The position numbers and the translations under genes are program-made. From Lacihabitans sp. CS3-21 (GTDB lineage Bacteria > Bacteroidota > Bacteroidia > Cytophagales > Spirosomataceae): a DNA stretch of 64,000 nt. Below the pieces are notes generated by a model. The model was not told the origin of the DNA. It did not search any database and saw nothing but the letters and a program-made list of their open reading frames with translations. This document shows, in pieces, positions 27,126 through 35,162 of the stretch (within the stretch, counting starts at the first letter, position 1; each line of letters starts with the position of its first letter). Location of the stretch: positions 62,001-126,000 of the forward strand of contig NZ_RJUD01000010.1 of assembly GCF_024343675.1 (NCBI RefSeq), given 5' to 3'.

Positions 27126-27716
27126 ATGTTACTTCGATTGTTGATTGTTTTCTTTTTATTTTCCTTCGCAAATCCTTCATTGATACACTATCAAATCAAA
27201 AAAGGTAGTATGATGGTATTGAAAGGAAAAACCTCAGTAAAAGATTTTAACTGTGCTTGTGATGATACCTTTGAAAATGCACAATTGATTGCCCATTTCA
27301 ATAATTCTACAAGACAAATAGATTTCGACAAAGCCAATTTTAACGTAAAAATCAAAAGCTTAGATTGTAATAACAAATTCATAAACAACGATATAGCGAC
27401 TTCCTTAAAAGCTGAAAGACATCCTTTTATTAATGTCGAAATGCTCTCTGCTATTCCAAATCACCTAGAACAAGAATTACAGGTAAACAAAGCTTACAAG
27501 TATTGTATTAAAACGCTCATTAGTATTTCAGGCAAAACCAAACCACAAACTTTGCATGTGACTTTGAAAAAAATAAACGCAAAAAACTTCACAATTCATG
27601 CCACAAAAGGCATTTCAATGAATGACTACGAAATTCAACCTAAAAGCCCTATTAAGTTTATAAAAATCAAAGACGAGGTAAATATCGAGTTTAATTTGAA
27701 TGTTGAAATTCAGTGA
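27126..27716 (+). CDS. YceI-like periplasmic protein
   Basis: 196 residues. Signal peptide MLLRLLIVFFLFSFANPS. The core shows the YceI pattern in a more divergent form: KGKTSVKDFNC, then NNDIATSLKAERHPFINVEM matching the LKSEKYPQI segment of the gene at 25149, and a C-terminal DEVNIEFNL strand. Four cysteines (two near residue 43-45, others at 80 and 126) could form disulfides. It lies 64 bases after the barrel gene, beyond a terminator, and converges with the aldose epimerase gene with 4 bases between. Confidence 0.75.
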   Translation: MLLRLLIVFFLFSFANPSLIHYQIKKGSMMVLKGKTSVKDFNCACDDTFENAQLIAHFNNSTRQIDFDKANFNVKIKSLDCNNKFINNDIATSLKAERHPFINVEMLSAIPNHLEQELQVNKAYKYCIKTLISISGKTKPQTLHVTLKKINAKNFTIHATKGISMNDYEIQPKSPIKFIKIKDEVNIEFNLNVEIQ

Positions 27717-27720
27717 TTTA

Positions 27721-28596
27721 TCAAGAAATTTCGATCGAAAAACTCCTTTCAAAAACGCCTTGTGATTCCAAAGGAATTATTCCTTCTTTAGTCTCCAAAT
27801 TCTGAAAAGTATCTGCTGAATCCGCAATTCCGCACCAAGGTTCGATACACACAAAATCCGCATCTTTAGCCGCCCAAATTCCTAAATAAGGGAAATTTTT
27901 AAATTCAAACTTTAGCTGTTTTGAGCTATTTTGAGATTTCAATGTAACCCAATCTGATTTTAAATGCTTGAAAACCAGTGCGTCTTGGTGAAATAATTCT
28001 TTGGTAAGCAATAATATGTTGGTGTTTTTGGAAATTTCCAAAGGTTCATTTAAAACCAAGCCAGCAGAATTCAATGGCCAACGCTCTAAATCTTCAGTCT
28101 CATTAAATTCCAAGAAATAATCTTCGTAATTCAATGCATTTTCTATGGGACATTTGAAAGCTGGATGCCCACCAACGGAAAATAAAAGTGCCTTAGAATC
28201 CGGATTTGTTATCTGATATTTTAAGTCTAATTTGTTGTCAGTAAGTGTATAAGCCAATCGAAGTTCAAATTCAAAAGGATATACTTTTTCGGTTTCTGGG
28301 TTATTTTTAAGAAGAAAAACGACTGAATTTTGCGTCTGAGATTCCACTTCAAATTGCATTGTTCTAGCAAAACCATGTCTCGGTAGTTTATATTCCTTTC
28401 CTTTGTAGAAATACGTGTCATTTTTTAATCCTCCTACAATTGGAAACAATACTGGAGAGGTCTTTCCCCAAAATGCAGGGTTGGCATCCCACATGTATTC
28501 GGTGTTGTCGTTTAATTTTAAAAGGCTTACCAATTCGGCTCCTAAGGGATTTATGGTTGCTTTAATGTTTTCGTTTTCAATAACTAATTTGCTCAT
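27721..28596 (-). CDS. Aldose 1-epimerase family protein (galactose mutarotase-like)
   Basis: 291 residues, beta-sandwich mutarotase fold. GAELVSLLKLNDNTEYMW at the N-terminus, PRHGFARTM with the conserved His-Gly-Phe-Ala, and VGGHPAFKCP with the catalytic-type His. LGIWAAKDADFVCIEPW ends the sugar-binding site. It interconverts alpha and beta anomers of a hexose or hexose phosphate; the exact sugar is unknown. It lies 3 bases after the HHH-protein gene and is probably in its operon. Confidence 0.85.
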   Translation of the reverse strand: MSKLVIENENIKATINPLGAELVSLLKLNDNTEYMWDANPAFWGKTSPVLFPIVGGLKNDTYFYKGKEYKLPRHGFARTMQFEVESQTQNSVVFLLKNNPETEKVYPFEFELRLAYTLTDNKLDLKYQITNPDSKALLFSVGGHPAFKCPIENALNYEDYFLEFNETEDLERWPLNSAGLVLNEPLEISKNTNILLLTKELFHQDALVFKHLKSDWVTLKSQNSSKQLKFEFKNFPYLGIWAAKDADFVCIEPWCGIADSADTFQNLETKEGIIPLESQGVFERSFSIEIS

Positions 28597-28599
28597 TTT

Positions 28600-30621
28600 C
28601 TAAAAACTATATTTCAATTGTACTTTCAAATCCGTCTTTTTGTTGCCTTCGATTTCACTCGTACCGCTTCCCATTGTGGTTCTATCGCTTACTTTTGTTT
28701 GAGCTATCCGAATCCAAACATCTAAATTACGACCAATTGGCATTTTTCCAATCAAATAATATCGCCAACCTTTACCATAATATGCAGGAAACGAAACCGC
28801 ATAAAGTACGTCATTCTCATAAGCATAAATTCTGCTATCATAAGAATCGGTACTAAAATAAGCTATTCGTGCTTTTATTTGAGACTTTTTAAATTTCGTT
28901 TCTATGTCCTGAATTACTGCATAACCATCAGATTTAGAAGTGTTTTCTATCTGATAGCCATTGTATTGTAGTTTAGTTTGTAGTCTAAGCCATGTATGAT
29001 GCATGTAGTCTGTTCCTAGCACCCAATTCTTTCTATTGGTTTGTAAAAGTTCATGAGTAACTGCCTTACTGTCAGACGCATTTCTCTCTTTCGTTTCTTG
29101 TTGAAAATCTAAGTATTGGCTGAAAATCTTATTGGGCTTGTAAATAATTCGCAACTGATAATCCTGACCAGAAGAAGGGGCATCCACCCGATATTTGAGC
29201 CAAGGGAAATTATAAGAATCATAAAATGCGGAAACTTCTAAACCTTTTTTTATAATATATTTCAACCCATTGTATATACCTTTTTCGTTAATTGTTCGGC
29301 TTCCTTCTGCAAACGAAAAACCATAAAAAGTATGAAAGTTGGGTTGATAATTTCTCAAATTCAATGCCCACTCAACTTTTGGACCAAGACTTCCCACTAA
29401 ACCACTTATGTAGCCGAAACCGCCTGAAGTACTTCTTGCCGCCTCGCCAAAGAAATTAAAGTTTTGCCACGAAAGTGAAATATTTGGACCCATTACTGTA
29501 TTTTGGCTCCCAGTAAATTCGAATCTATTATAAAGCAACGCTCTTTTTTGGAAAGTCTTATCGAAAGAGGTGTGCAGCACAGAAAAACCAAATTGTAGAT
29601 GATCCAATTTATATAAGATATTTCCCCCTAAATTGGTCTCACTTATTGCGTTTTTATTTGCAATTTCGGTTTCAGTTCGATGAAAACCTGCAGACAGAAT
29701 TGAGCTGAAAAAATCGTCCTGAGTTTCTTCTTTTAGATCTACCGAAGCATCCCTTTTATTGAAGGCAGCCATGGTCGTTATCTCAAAGTTTCTATTTTTT
29801 ATCGTGTTGGCAATTCCCCTGAAACTTCCATTTTCTACTACAGAATTGTAGGGTCTTACACCCACATTACTTCTTCGGGTGGTATAAACAGGTTCGCTAC
29901 CCTTTCCTGCGGCAAACCCAGCCGAAAATATCATTCCTTGGCCAAATTGCATTAAATAGTCACCTATGACCAAGTTTTTTACAATTCCCTTGTTCTGTAC
30001 CTGCACATGAAAATTGTAATAGTCCATAAAATCCTTTTCACCAGCATCTTTCTCAGATACAAAACCAATGCTAAAATCCTTGTTGTGACTCATCCTATAC
30101 CTTGTATAATATCTTTGTGCCGAGCCTACAAATTTGTCTTCTTTGAGCCCAGCAATGGGTTCGAGGGTTTGGTCGGCTCTAATAACCAAATAATGTTCAA
30201 CTGCTTTCTTTGTGAAGTTGGAGAATCGAGTTGTTCCGATACCGTTTTTTACTTGAACAAAAGGCAAAATAGCTCTTATATTTTCCATTGATAAGCCCTC
30301 GACTGCCTGTAACTCATATATGCTCAGGAAATTACCGAATTTATTTTTGTGATGAATAATCGCATTTATTTGATTTTCGGTAAGGAAAAACAAAGCTCTC
30401 AAGTCTGCAATATCGGCTTTATTGAGGTCTAAAGGATTTTGGTAAATTGTAAAGAGATTCTCATAAACATCTTCATAATTAGCATCTTCTGTTTGTATAG
30501 GAGCTATTTTTAAGATAAAATCATCGATATTTATCTCCGGTCGATTGGCGGGTTGTCCCCATACTTTTAATGTGTTAATAATCAACAAAATAAGTAGGCA
30601 ATTTATTCTATTTTTTCTCAT
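28600..30621 (-). CDS. Helix-hairpin-helix protein with C-terminal beta-barrel-like region
   Basis: 673 residues. Signal peptide to about residue 22 (LKVWGQ). Residues 55-125 hold ComEA-like helix-hairpin-helix repeats: NPLDLNKADIADLRALFFLTENQINAIIHH, then SIYELQAVEGLSMENIRAILPF. The remaining 540 residues are aromatic-rich beta strands ending KVQLKYSF, like an outer-membrane barrel. This combination recurs in Bacteroidota. HHH domains usually bind DNA, so a role in DNA at the cell surface has been a natural guess, but I know of no proof. It overlaps the upstream barrel gene by 14 bases. Confidence 0.8.
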   Translation of the reverse strand: MRKNRINCLLILLIINTLKVWGQPANRPEINIDDFILKIAPIQTEDANYEDVYENLFTIYQNPLDLNKADIADLRALFFLTENQINAIIHHKNKFGNFLSIYELQAVEGLSMENIRAILPFVQVKNGIGTTRFSNFTKKAVEHYLVIRADQTLEPIAGLKEDKFVGSAQRYYTRYRMSHNKDFSIGFVSEKDAGEKDFMDYYNFHVQVQNKGIVKNLVIGDYLMQFGQGMIFSAGFAAGKGSEPVYTTRRSNVGVRPYNSVVENGSFRGIANTIKNRNFEITTMAAFNKRDASVDLKEETQDDFFSSILSAGFHRTETEIANKNAISETNLGGNILYKLDHLQFGFSVLHTSFDKTFQKRALLYNRFEFTGSQNTVMGPNISLSWQNFNFFGEAARSTSGGFGYISGLVGSLGPKVEWALNLRNYQPNFHTFYGFSFAEGSRTINEKGIYNGLKYIIKKGLEVSAFYDSYNFPWLKYRVDAPSSGQDYQLRIIYKPNKIFSQYLDFQQETKERNASDSKAVTHELLQTNRKNWVLGTDYMHHTWLRLQTKLQYNGYQIENTSKSDGYAVIQDIETKFKKSQIKARIAYFSTDSYDSRIYAYENDVLYAVSFPAYYGKGWRYYLIGKMPIGRNLDVWIRIAQTKVSDRTTMGSGTSEIEGNKKTDLKVQLKYSF

Positions 30622-31414
30622 TCCACAAAAAGGCTAAAGTTATGTGATTGGATAAACCCACATTGGGGTGCGTACTAACAGCATAGGCAAAACGGTAATT
30701 TTTTACATCAAATGATACCCCAAAATGTATAGCGTTAAGGTTTTGATTTACTCCTGTGGAAAGTTTTAAGTGGTCCTTTATTTGATAAGCCATTCCTAAT
30801 TTTAAAAATGGTTTTTCACCAATTGGGTAATCTATTTGTCCACTTATATTGATTTTTTTAGAAGGGTTTAATCCTATCCCAAAATTGACAAAAGTAGGCA
30901 AACTTTGTGATACATAGAGTTTTGCTCTGGTAAAATTCATTACATGCAGACCGACACTAAAAAACTTTGAAGGTGTGGCTAAAATTCCAAATTCGCCCAA
31001 TAATGTTTGTTTGCTGCTCATTTCCTTTATGGCATTATTAAGGAATGAGAACTTAATCCCCATTGAAACTTTGTCCATTTTTTTGGCGGCACCTAGACCA
31101 ATTCGGGTTTCATGATAATATTCGTCTCCGAAATTGTCGGCTGAAAAACCAATATCTACTATCTTAGATTTAATATTTCCCCATGCACCGACCGTTAAAA
31201 GTCCTTCGACAGGAAGCGTTTTATGAATAGCTACAGCAGCAAAGTGGTAGTCTAAGTATCCAATACCAGCAGGATTTTGATAAATTGAAGATAAATCAGG
31301 CACTGCAACCAAGGAATTTGCTCTGCTATAAGCACCCGCTCCCAAAAAAGTATATTGTGCTTTTGCGGATATAAAAGAAACAAGAATCAGAATAAAAGTA
31401 AAAGTTGTTTTCAG
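30608..31414 (-). CDS. PorV/PorQ-like outer-membrane barrel protein with a non-AUG start
   Basis: 268 residues if started at CTG 31414. The open frame begins after a TAA at 31435-31433 and offers only CTG, ATT or ATA before a good signal peptide (KTTFTFILILVSFISAKAQ). The first conventional start, a TTG at about 31345, would cut the signal peptide off. The mature part begins FLGAGAYSRANSLVAVPDLSSIYQNPAGI, the usual start of FadL/PorV/UPF0164-type barrels, and ends in a beta strand. It overlaps the HHH gene by 14 bases and they probably act together. Function is unknown. Confidence 0.7.
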   Translation of the reverse strand: MKTTFTFILILVSFISAKAQYTFLGAGAYSRANSLVAVPDLSSIYQNPAGIGYLDYHFAAVAIHKTLPVEGLLTVGAWGNIKSKIVDIGFSADNFGDEYYHETRIGLGAAKKMDKVSMGIKFSFLNNAIKEMSSKQTLLGEFGILATPSKFFSVGLHVMNFTRAKLYVSQSLPTFVNFGIGLNPSKKINISGQIDYPIGEKPFLKLGMAYQIKDHLKLSTGVNQNLNAIHFGVSFDVKNYRFAYAVSTHPNVGLSNHITLAFLWNEKK

Positions 31415-31494
31415 AATTATAGGATTTAGTAATTAAAAATAATGACTAAAATTTTTCTTTCAAAATTCTTTCAAAACTTTTTTACCAAAACAAA

Positions 31495-31522
31495 AAAAGT
31501 CAAACCCCTAAGTTTGACTTTT
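31495..31522. terminator. Intrinsic terminator downstream of ychF
   Basis: AAAAGTCAAAC (31495-31505), loop CCCTAA, GTTTGACTTTT (31512-31522). It has T-runs on both strands and lies after the ychF stop on the minus strand. Confidence 0.85.
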
Positions 31523-31630
31523 ACATCTATTTTACTCTAATTCTAAGATTTGAATAGGTTTACCTCATGTAAGTTGATTTAAGACTTTTGAAGTCTAACT
31601 TACCAGTTACCTAATAACCAATAACCAAAT

Positions 31631-32734
31631 TTACACATTAAATCTAAAGTGCATTACATCGCCGTCTTGAACAATGTATTCTTTTCCTTCTATTCTAAGT
31701 CTTCCTGCTTCACGACAGGCTGCTTCTGTTCCGTATTTAATTCTATCGTCAAAGGCAATAACCTCGGCTTTGATAAATCCTTTTTCGAAATCTGTATGAA
31801 TAACGCTTGCGGCTTGTGGTGCTTTCCATCCTTTACCGATGGTCCAAGCTCTCACTTCTTGAACACCTGCTGTGAAATATGTAGCTAAGTTGAGTAATTT
31901 ATATGCCGATCTGATCAGTCTATTCAAACCTGGTTCTTCCATTTTGTATTCCTCAAAAAACAGAGCCTTATCATCTGGATCTTCCATTTCTGCTATTTGA
32001 GCTTCTATAGAGTTGTTCAAAACCACCAATTCAGCCCCTTCTTCGTCTGCTACCTTTTTGAGAGCATCAGAATATTTGTTTCCTGTGTGCATAGAGGCCT
32101 CGTCTACATTGGCAACATACATGGTAGGCTTAACGGTTAACAAAAACAAATCGTCAATGGCCACCATTTCTTCTTTGGTAAGGCCCATCATTCTTACGTT
32201 TTTTCCTTGTTCCAGCCAAGCTTTTACTCTTTCCAAAACATCTAACTCAATTTTAGCTTGCGTATCACCTCCAACTCGGGCTTGTTTTTGAGTTTTTTGT
32301 ATTTTCTTATCTACACTGTCTAAGTCCTTGAATTGCAGTTCTATATCGATAATTTCTTTGTCGCTCACTGGGTTTATTTCTCCTTCTTCTCTCAGCACGT
32401 TTTCATCTTCAAAACAACGCACCACATGAATGATGGCATCTACTTCTCTGATATTGCCTAAGAATTTATTTCCAAGGCCTTCGCCTCGGCTAGCACCCTT
32501 CACAAGACCTGCTATATCCACAATTTCTATTTGGGTCGGAACCACTTTGTTGGGTTTAACTATCTCAGAAAGTTGGTCTAACCTTGTGTCAGGAACATCT
32601 ACCAAACCTACATTGGGGTCAATCGTACAAAATCTGTAGTTACTCGCCTGTGCTTTAGCACTGCTCGAAACCGCGTTAAACAAGGTTGATTTTCCTACAT
32701 TTGGTAATCCTACTATTCCTGCCCTAAGTGCCAT
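31631..32734 (-). CDS. ychF: YchF/Ola1 family redox-regulated ATPase
   Basis: 367 residues, the family's usual length. G1 loop GLPNVGKST at residues 8-16, G3 DIAGLVKGASRGEGLGN, and a C-terminal TGS-like domain ending EYIVQDGDVMHFRFNV. The G4-type NNSIEAQ replaces NKxD, consistent with ATP preference in this family. It associates with ribosomes and is linked to the oxidative stress response. A clear promoter lies upstream on the minus strand and a terminator downstream. Confidence 0.95.
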   Translation of the reverse strand: MALRAGIVGLPNVGKSTLFNAVSSSAKAQASNYRFCTIDPNVGLVDVPDTRLDQLSEIVKPNKVVPTQIEIVDIAGLVKGASRGEGLGNKFLGNIREVDAIIHVVRCFEDENVLREEGEINPVSDKEIIDIELQFKDLDSVDKKIQKTQKQARVGGDTQAKIELDVLERVKAWLEQGKNVRMMGLTKEEMVAIDDLFLLTVKPTMYVANVDEASMHTGNKYSDALKKVADEEGAELVVLNNSIEAQIAEMEDPDDKALFFEEYKMEEPGLNRLIRSAYKLLNLATYFTAGVQEVRAWTIGKGWKAPQAASVIHTDFEKGFIKAEVIAFDDRIKYGTEAACREAGRLRIEGKEYIVQDGDVMHFRFNV

Positions 32735-32752
32735 ATAATTTTAAATTTTCCG

Positions 32753-32784
32753 CAAAATTACGCCAAATCTGCCTATAAGCCAAA
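32753..32784 (-). promoter_or_regulatory. Bacteroidota sigma-A promoter for ychF
   Basis: On the minus strand: TTTG (32784-32781), 20 bases, TAATTTTG (32760-32753). This matches the TTTG / TAnnTTTG consensus, 19 bases before the ychF ATG. Confidence 0.75.
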
Positions 32785-32858
32785 CTTATATTTTTTATCG
32801 CTGAATGCTTTAGAATGTTTTTTATAATTTTAAGAAATCAATTTTATCGTTTTCATCA

Positions 32859-33767
32859 ATGAAAAAAACAATTATCCTATTTTTTGTGCTGTTCGCATCG
32901 TTTTCGGTAAAATCTCAAAAGCTTAGGAATGACCCAAAACTTCAAAAAATTATAGAAGATGCCACTTATGGTTTCAATGGCGTGATTGGTGTTTATGTTG
33001 AAAACTTAAAAACTGGAAAGTTTGCCGAGGTAAATGCCGACACGATTTTTCCCACTGCGAGCATGATAAAAATTCCTATCATGATCGGAACATTTTCCCA
33101 TATTTTGAATGGAAAACTAAGGTATGATCAGATTTTGACTTATAAAGATTCTCTGAAATATGACGATGGGCTCGTGGGCTCTTTTCGAGACAGCACCAAA
33201 ATACCTGTTTCTGAGCTTATATACTTAATGGAGTCGGTATCTGACAATACCGCAAGTCTGTGGCTACAAGGTTTGGTGAAAGGCCAAAGGATTAATCAGT
33301 TAATGGATTCCCTCGGTATGCAAAACACACGTGTGAACTCTCGAACGCCAGGCAGAAGTGCTTTTCAAAAAACCTATGGCTGGGGACAAACTACCCCGAA
33401 AGAAATGGCAAGCCTTATGAAAATGTTAAGAAAAGGAGAGATTTTTACCCAAGATGCTTCTTACCGTATGTATAAAACTTTAGGGAATCAATATTGGGAC
33501 GGAGAAGGACTTTCACAAATACCAGAAAATACAAAAACTGCCTATAAATCAGGAGCGGTGGACAGGTCTAAGTCTGAGGTGATGCTTGTACATGCTCCGC
33601 ATGGCGATTATGTTTTTTGTATGATTACCAAAAATCAGACGGATACGCAATGGGACAAGAACAATGAAGGATACCGAGCAGCAAGACGGATTTCCTCTTC
33701 GCTATGGAAATATTTTGAGCCAAAATCAAAGTGGAAACTACCGGATGGGTATGATAAATGGCTTTAG
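32859..33767 (+). CDS. Class A beta-lactamase-fold serine hydrolase without the omega-loop Glu motif
   Basis: 302 residues. Signal peptide ending FSVKSQ. SxxK is Ser68-Met-Ile-Lys71, SDN is 128-130, and KSG (KTG equivalent) is 230-232, all with class A spacing. The region where class A enzymes carry ExxLN (deacylating Glu166) reads SRTPGRSAFQKTYGWGQTTP and shows no such motif. It may therefore be a peptidase or an acyl-trapping protein rather than an antibiotic-degrading beta-lactamase. It is monocistronic with a terminator downstream. Confidence 0.82.
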   Translation: MKKTIILFFVLFASFSVKSQKLRNDPKLQKIIEDATYGFNGVIGVYVENLKTGKFAEVNADTIFPTASMIKIPIMIGTFSHILNGKLRYDQILTYKDSLKYDDGLVGSFRDSTKIPVSELIYLMESVSDNTASLWLQGLVKGQRINQLMDSLGMQNTRVNSRTPGRSAFQKTYGWGQTTPKEMASLMKMLRKGEIFTQDASYRMYKTLGNQYWDGEGLSQIPENTKTAYKSGAVDRSKSEVMLVHAPHGDYVFCMITKNQTDTQWDKNNEGYRAARRISSSLWKYFEPKSKWKLPDGYDKWL

Positions 33768-33786
33768 GGGTAATTTTAAAACATAA

Positions 33787-33813
33787 AAAAAGCCTTCTAT
33801 AGGAAGGCTTTTT
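33787..33813. terminator. Bidirectional terminator
   Basis: AAAAAGCCTTC (33787-33797), loop TATAG, GAAGGCTTTTT (33803-33813), between the convergent serine hydrolase and first RRM genes. Confidence 0.9.
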
Positions 33814-33831
33814 CACAATGCATTACAGCAA

Positions 33832-34104
33832 TTAATATCTTTCTCTTCTTTGTGGTCTTTCGCCTTTTGGTTCAGCTACTTTAACTACAATAGTACGTCC
33901 GTCTAATTCTGTTTCGTTCAAAGAGCTGATTGCGTTTTTAGCCTCGCTGTCGTTCGGCATTTCAACGAAACCAAATCCTTTAGAGCGTCCTGTAAATTTG
34001 TCAAAAATAATTTTTGCTGAATCTACAGTTCCAAATTCTTCAAATGCTGCTAATAAAGTGTCATCTGATGTGTCGTAATTCAATTTTGCTACGAAAATGT
34101 TCAT
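33832..34104 (-). CDS. RRM RNA-binding protein (first of tandem pair)
   Basis: 90 residues, a single RNA recognition motif. RNP2 is MNIFVAKL (1-8) and RNP1 KGFGFVEM (42-49), followed by the C-terminal DGRTIVVKVAEPKGERPQRRERY with a short basic tail. It is 75 of 90 residues identical to the gene at 34491, so this is a recent tandem duplication. Bacterial single-RRM proteins bind single-stranded RNA and act in post-transcriptional control. The leader upstream has two boxes shared with the paralogue. Confidence 0.93.
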   Translation of the reverse strand: MNIFVAKLNYDTSDDTLLAAFEEFGTVDSAKIIFDKFTGRSKGFGFVEMPNDSEAKNAISSLNETELDGRTIVVKVAEPKGERPQRRERY

Positions 34105-34130
34105 TTAAATAAAAATTAAAAAATTAAGAA

Positions 34131-34207
34131 AAAAGAGCTAAAACAACGTAGCAAAACGATAAATCATAAAAGAAAACCATTCAGACAAACGAAGAAAAAA
34201 CTCGAAA
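34131..34207 (-). promoter_or_regulatory. Conserved two-box 5' leader of the first RRM gene
   Basis: Box 1 (34207-34186) reads on the minus strand TTCGAG, a T-run, TTCGTTTG. Box 2 (34156-34131) reads TTTTGCTACGTTGTTTTAGC followed by TCTTTT. Both are repeated almost exactly in the leader of the paralogue at 34785-34864, while the bases between them differ. Box 1 would lie at or near the transcript 5' end if the promoter call is right. The function is unknown; a cold-shock-like or protein-binding leader is possible. Confidence 0.6.
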
Positions 34208-34213
34208 TCGTGT

Positions 34214-34244
34214 CAAATGTATAATAAAATAATTTATTTCCAAA
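34214..34244 (-). promoter_or_regulatory. Promoter of the first RRM gene
   Basis: TTTG (34244-34241), 19-base spacer, TACATTTG (34221-34214) on the minus strand: a full Bacteroidota sigma-A match. It implies a 5' untranslated leader of about 100 bases. Confidence 0.75.
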
Positions 34245-34443
34245 TTATTTTTCGAATATTAAATTGAAATGACCCTTTATTTAATGTAAACTTTATTTTC
34301 TGGCCTTAGAAGGGGTATGAGTCTAAAAGAATTACCTATTTTATTCTTAGTATAATCGCGTAGAAATATTCTTATTCGAAGAAGAAATTTGATATTTACA
34401 ATTTCTCTGATTAAAAGGGGAGTGGTTTTAGAAAAAAGTCAAA

Positions 34444-34476
34444 AAAAAAGCTTCCCGTTTGGAAAGCTTTTTTTAT
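34444..34476 (-). terminator. Terminator of the second RRM gene
   Basis: A-rich AAAAGCTTCC, loop CGTTT, GGAAAGCTTTTTTT, with one bulged base. It is placed just after the stop at 34491 on the minus strand. Confidence 0.75.
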
Positions 34477-34490
34477 ATCGAAAGTGAATA

Positions 34491-34763
34491 TTAATATCTC
34501 TCTCTTCTTTGTGGTCTGTCGCCTTTAGGCTCAGCTACCTTAACAACGATTGTACGACCGTCTAATTCTGAATCGTTCAATGCATTGATAGCGTTTCTTG
34601 CTTCTGCGTCGTTAGACATTTCAACAAATCCAAAACCTTTAGAACGGCCTGTAAATTTGTCCATGATAACCTTTGCTGAATCAACTTCTCCGAATTCTTC
34701 GAAAGCGGCTTGTAAAGTTTCGTCAGTAGTGTCGTAATTCAATTTTGCTGCGAAAATGTTCAT
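34491..34763 (-). CDS. RRM RNA-binding protein (second of tandem pair)
   Basis: 90 residues from the ATG at 34763 (MNIFAAKLNYDTTDE). A longer in-frame reading would translate the conserved leader and was rejected because both paralogues then align exactly. RNP2 MNIFAAKL, RNP1 KGFGFVEM. It differs from the copy at 33832 at 15 mostly conservative positions. It has its own -7 element (TACTTTTG, 34879-34872 minus) and terminator, so each copy is separately transcribed. Confidence 0.93.
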   Translation of the reverse strand: MNIFAAKLNYDTTDETLQAAFEEFGEVDSAKVIMDKFTGRSKGFGFVEMSNDAEARNAINALNDSELDGRTIVVKVAEPKGDRPQRRERY

Positions 34764-35162
34764 AATAAAAAAAATTAAATAATTAAAAAAAGAGCTAAAA
34801 CAACGCAGCAAAATCAAAGTAACAAAACTGAACCCAAAATGTGCAAACGAAATAAAAACTCGAACTGTGAACAAAAGTACAACCTAAACTTTTGTGAACC
34901 TAATGAATTCTATAAATACTACATTGTTAACAATAAATTAACTTATTGAATATGAGCAAGAAATGTGTTTTTTAGTGGTCCAAGTGATACCTAGATAACA
35001 TAATTTGCTCTTTTATTGAATTTTCAAATTCAAAAGTTTTTTTTATTTTTAAACAATTCTCTTATTATTTTCTTCATTTTGGGTAAAATCTACGTACTTA
35101 CAACAATAAAAAGCCAAAGGCGTTTTATATTTGTTTTAAATCTGAAAATAACCTTAACAAAT
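34764..35162. other. Gene-free stretch with the second RRM leader and the divergent PD40/OmpA promoter region
   Basis: 399 bases. It holds the conserved leader boxes (34785-34864) and the -7 element 34879-34872 on the minus strand. The right half (34900-35162) is the AT-rich upstream region of the PD40/OmpA gene. A frame open from 35016 is in phase with that gene but looks untranslated, because a clear signal peptide begins at 35163. Confidence 0.6.
34785..34864 (-). promoter_or_regulatory. Conserved two-box 5' leader of the second RRM gene
   Basis: Box 1 at 34864-34844 (TTCGAG, T-run, TTCGTTTG) and box 2 at 34812-34785 (TTTTGCTGCGTTGTTTTAGC then TCTTTTT) match the leader of the first RRM gene, with box 2 about 22-27 bases before the ATG in both. 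Confidence 0.6.

Larger units (their letters stand above)
34105..34490. other. Gene-free stretch holding the 5' leader and promoter of the first RRM gene
   Basis: 386 bases without a convincing ORF. From right to left (minus strand) it holds the terminator of the second RRM gene (34444-34476), then TTTG (34244-34241), 19 bases and TACATTTG (34221-34214). A leader of about 100 bases follows, with conserved boxes at 34207-34186 and 34156-34131. Nothing else was recognised. Confidence 0.7.

Noticed and set aside
34764-34874. 37-residue extension of the second RRM protein
   Set aside because: The paralogue starts at the equivalent ATG and the extension covers the conserved untranslated leader.
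35016-35162. 49-residue extension of the PD40/OmpA protein
   Set aside because: A standard signal peptide begins at 35163; the extension is hydrophobic, AT-rich and starts with TTG.
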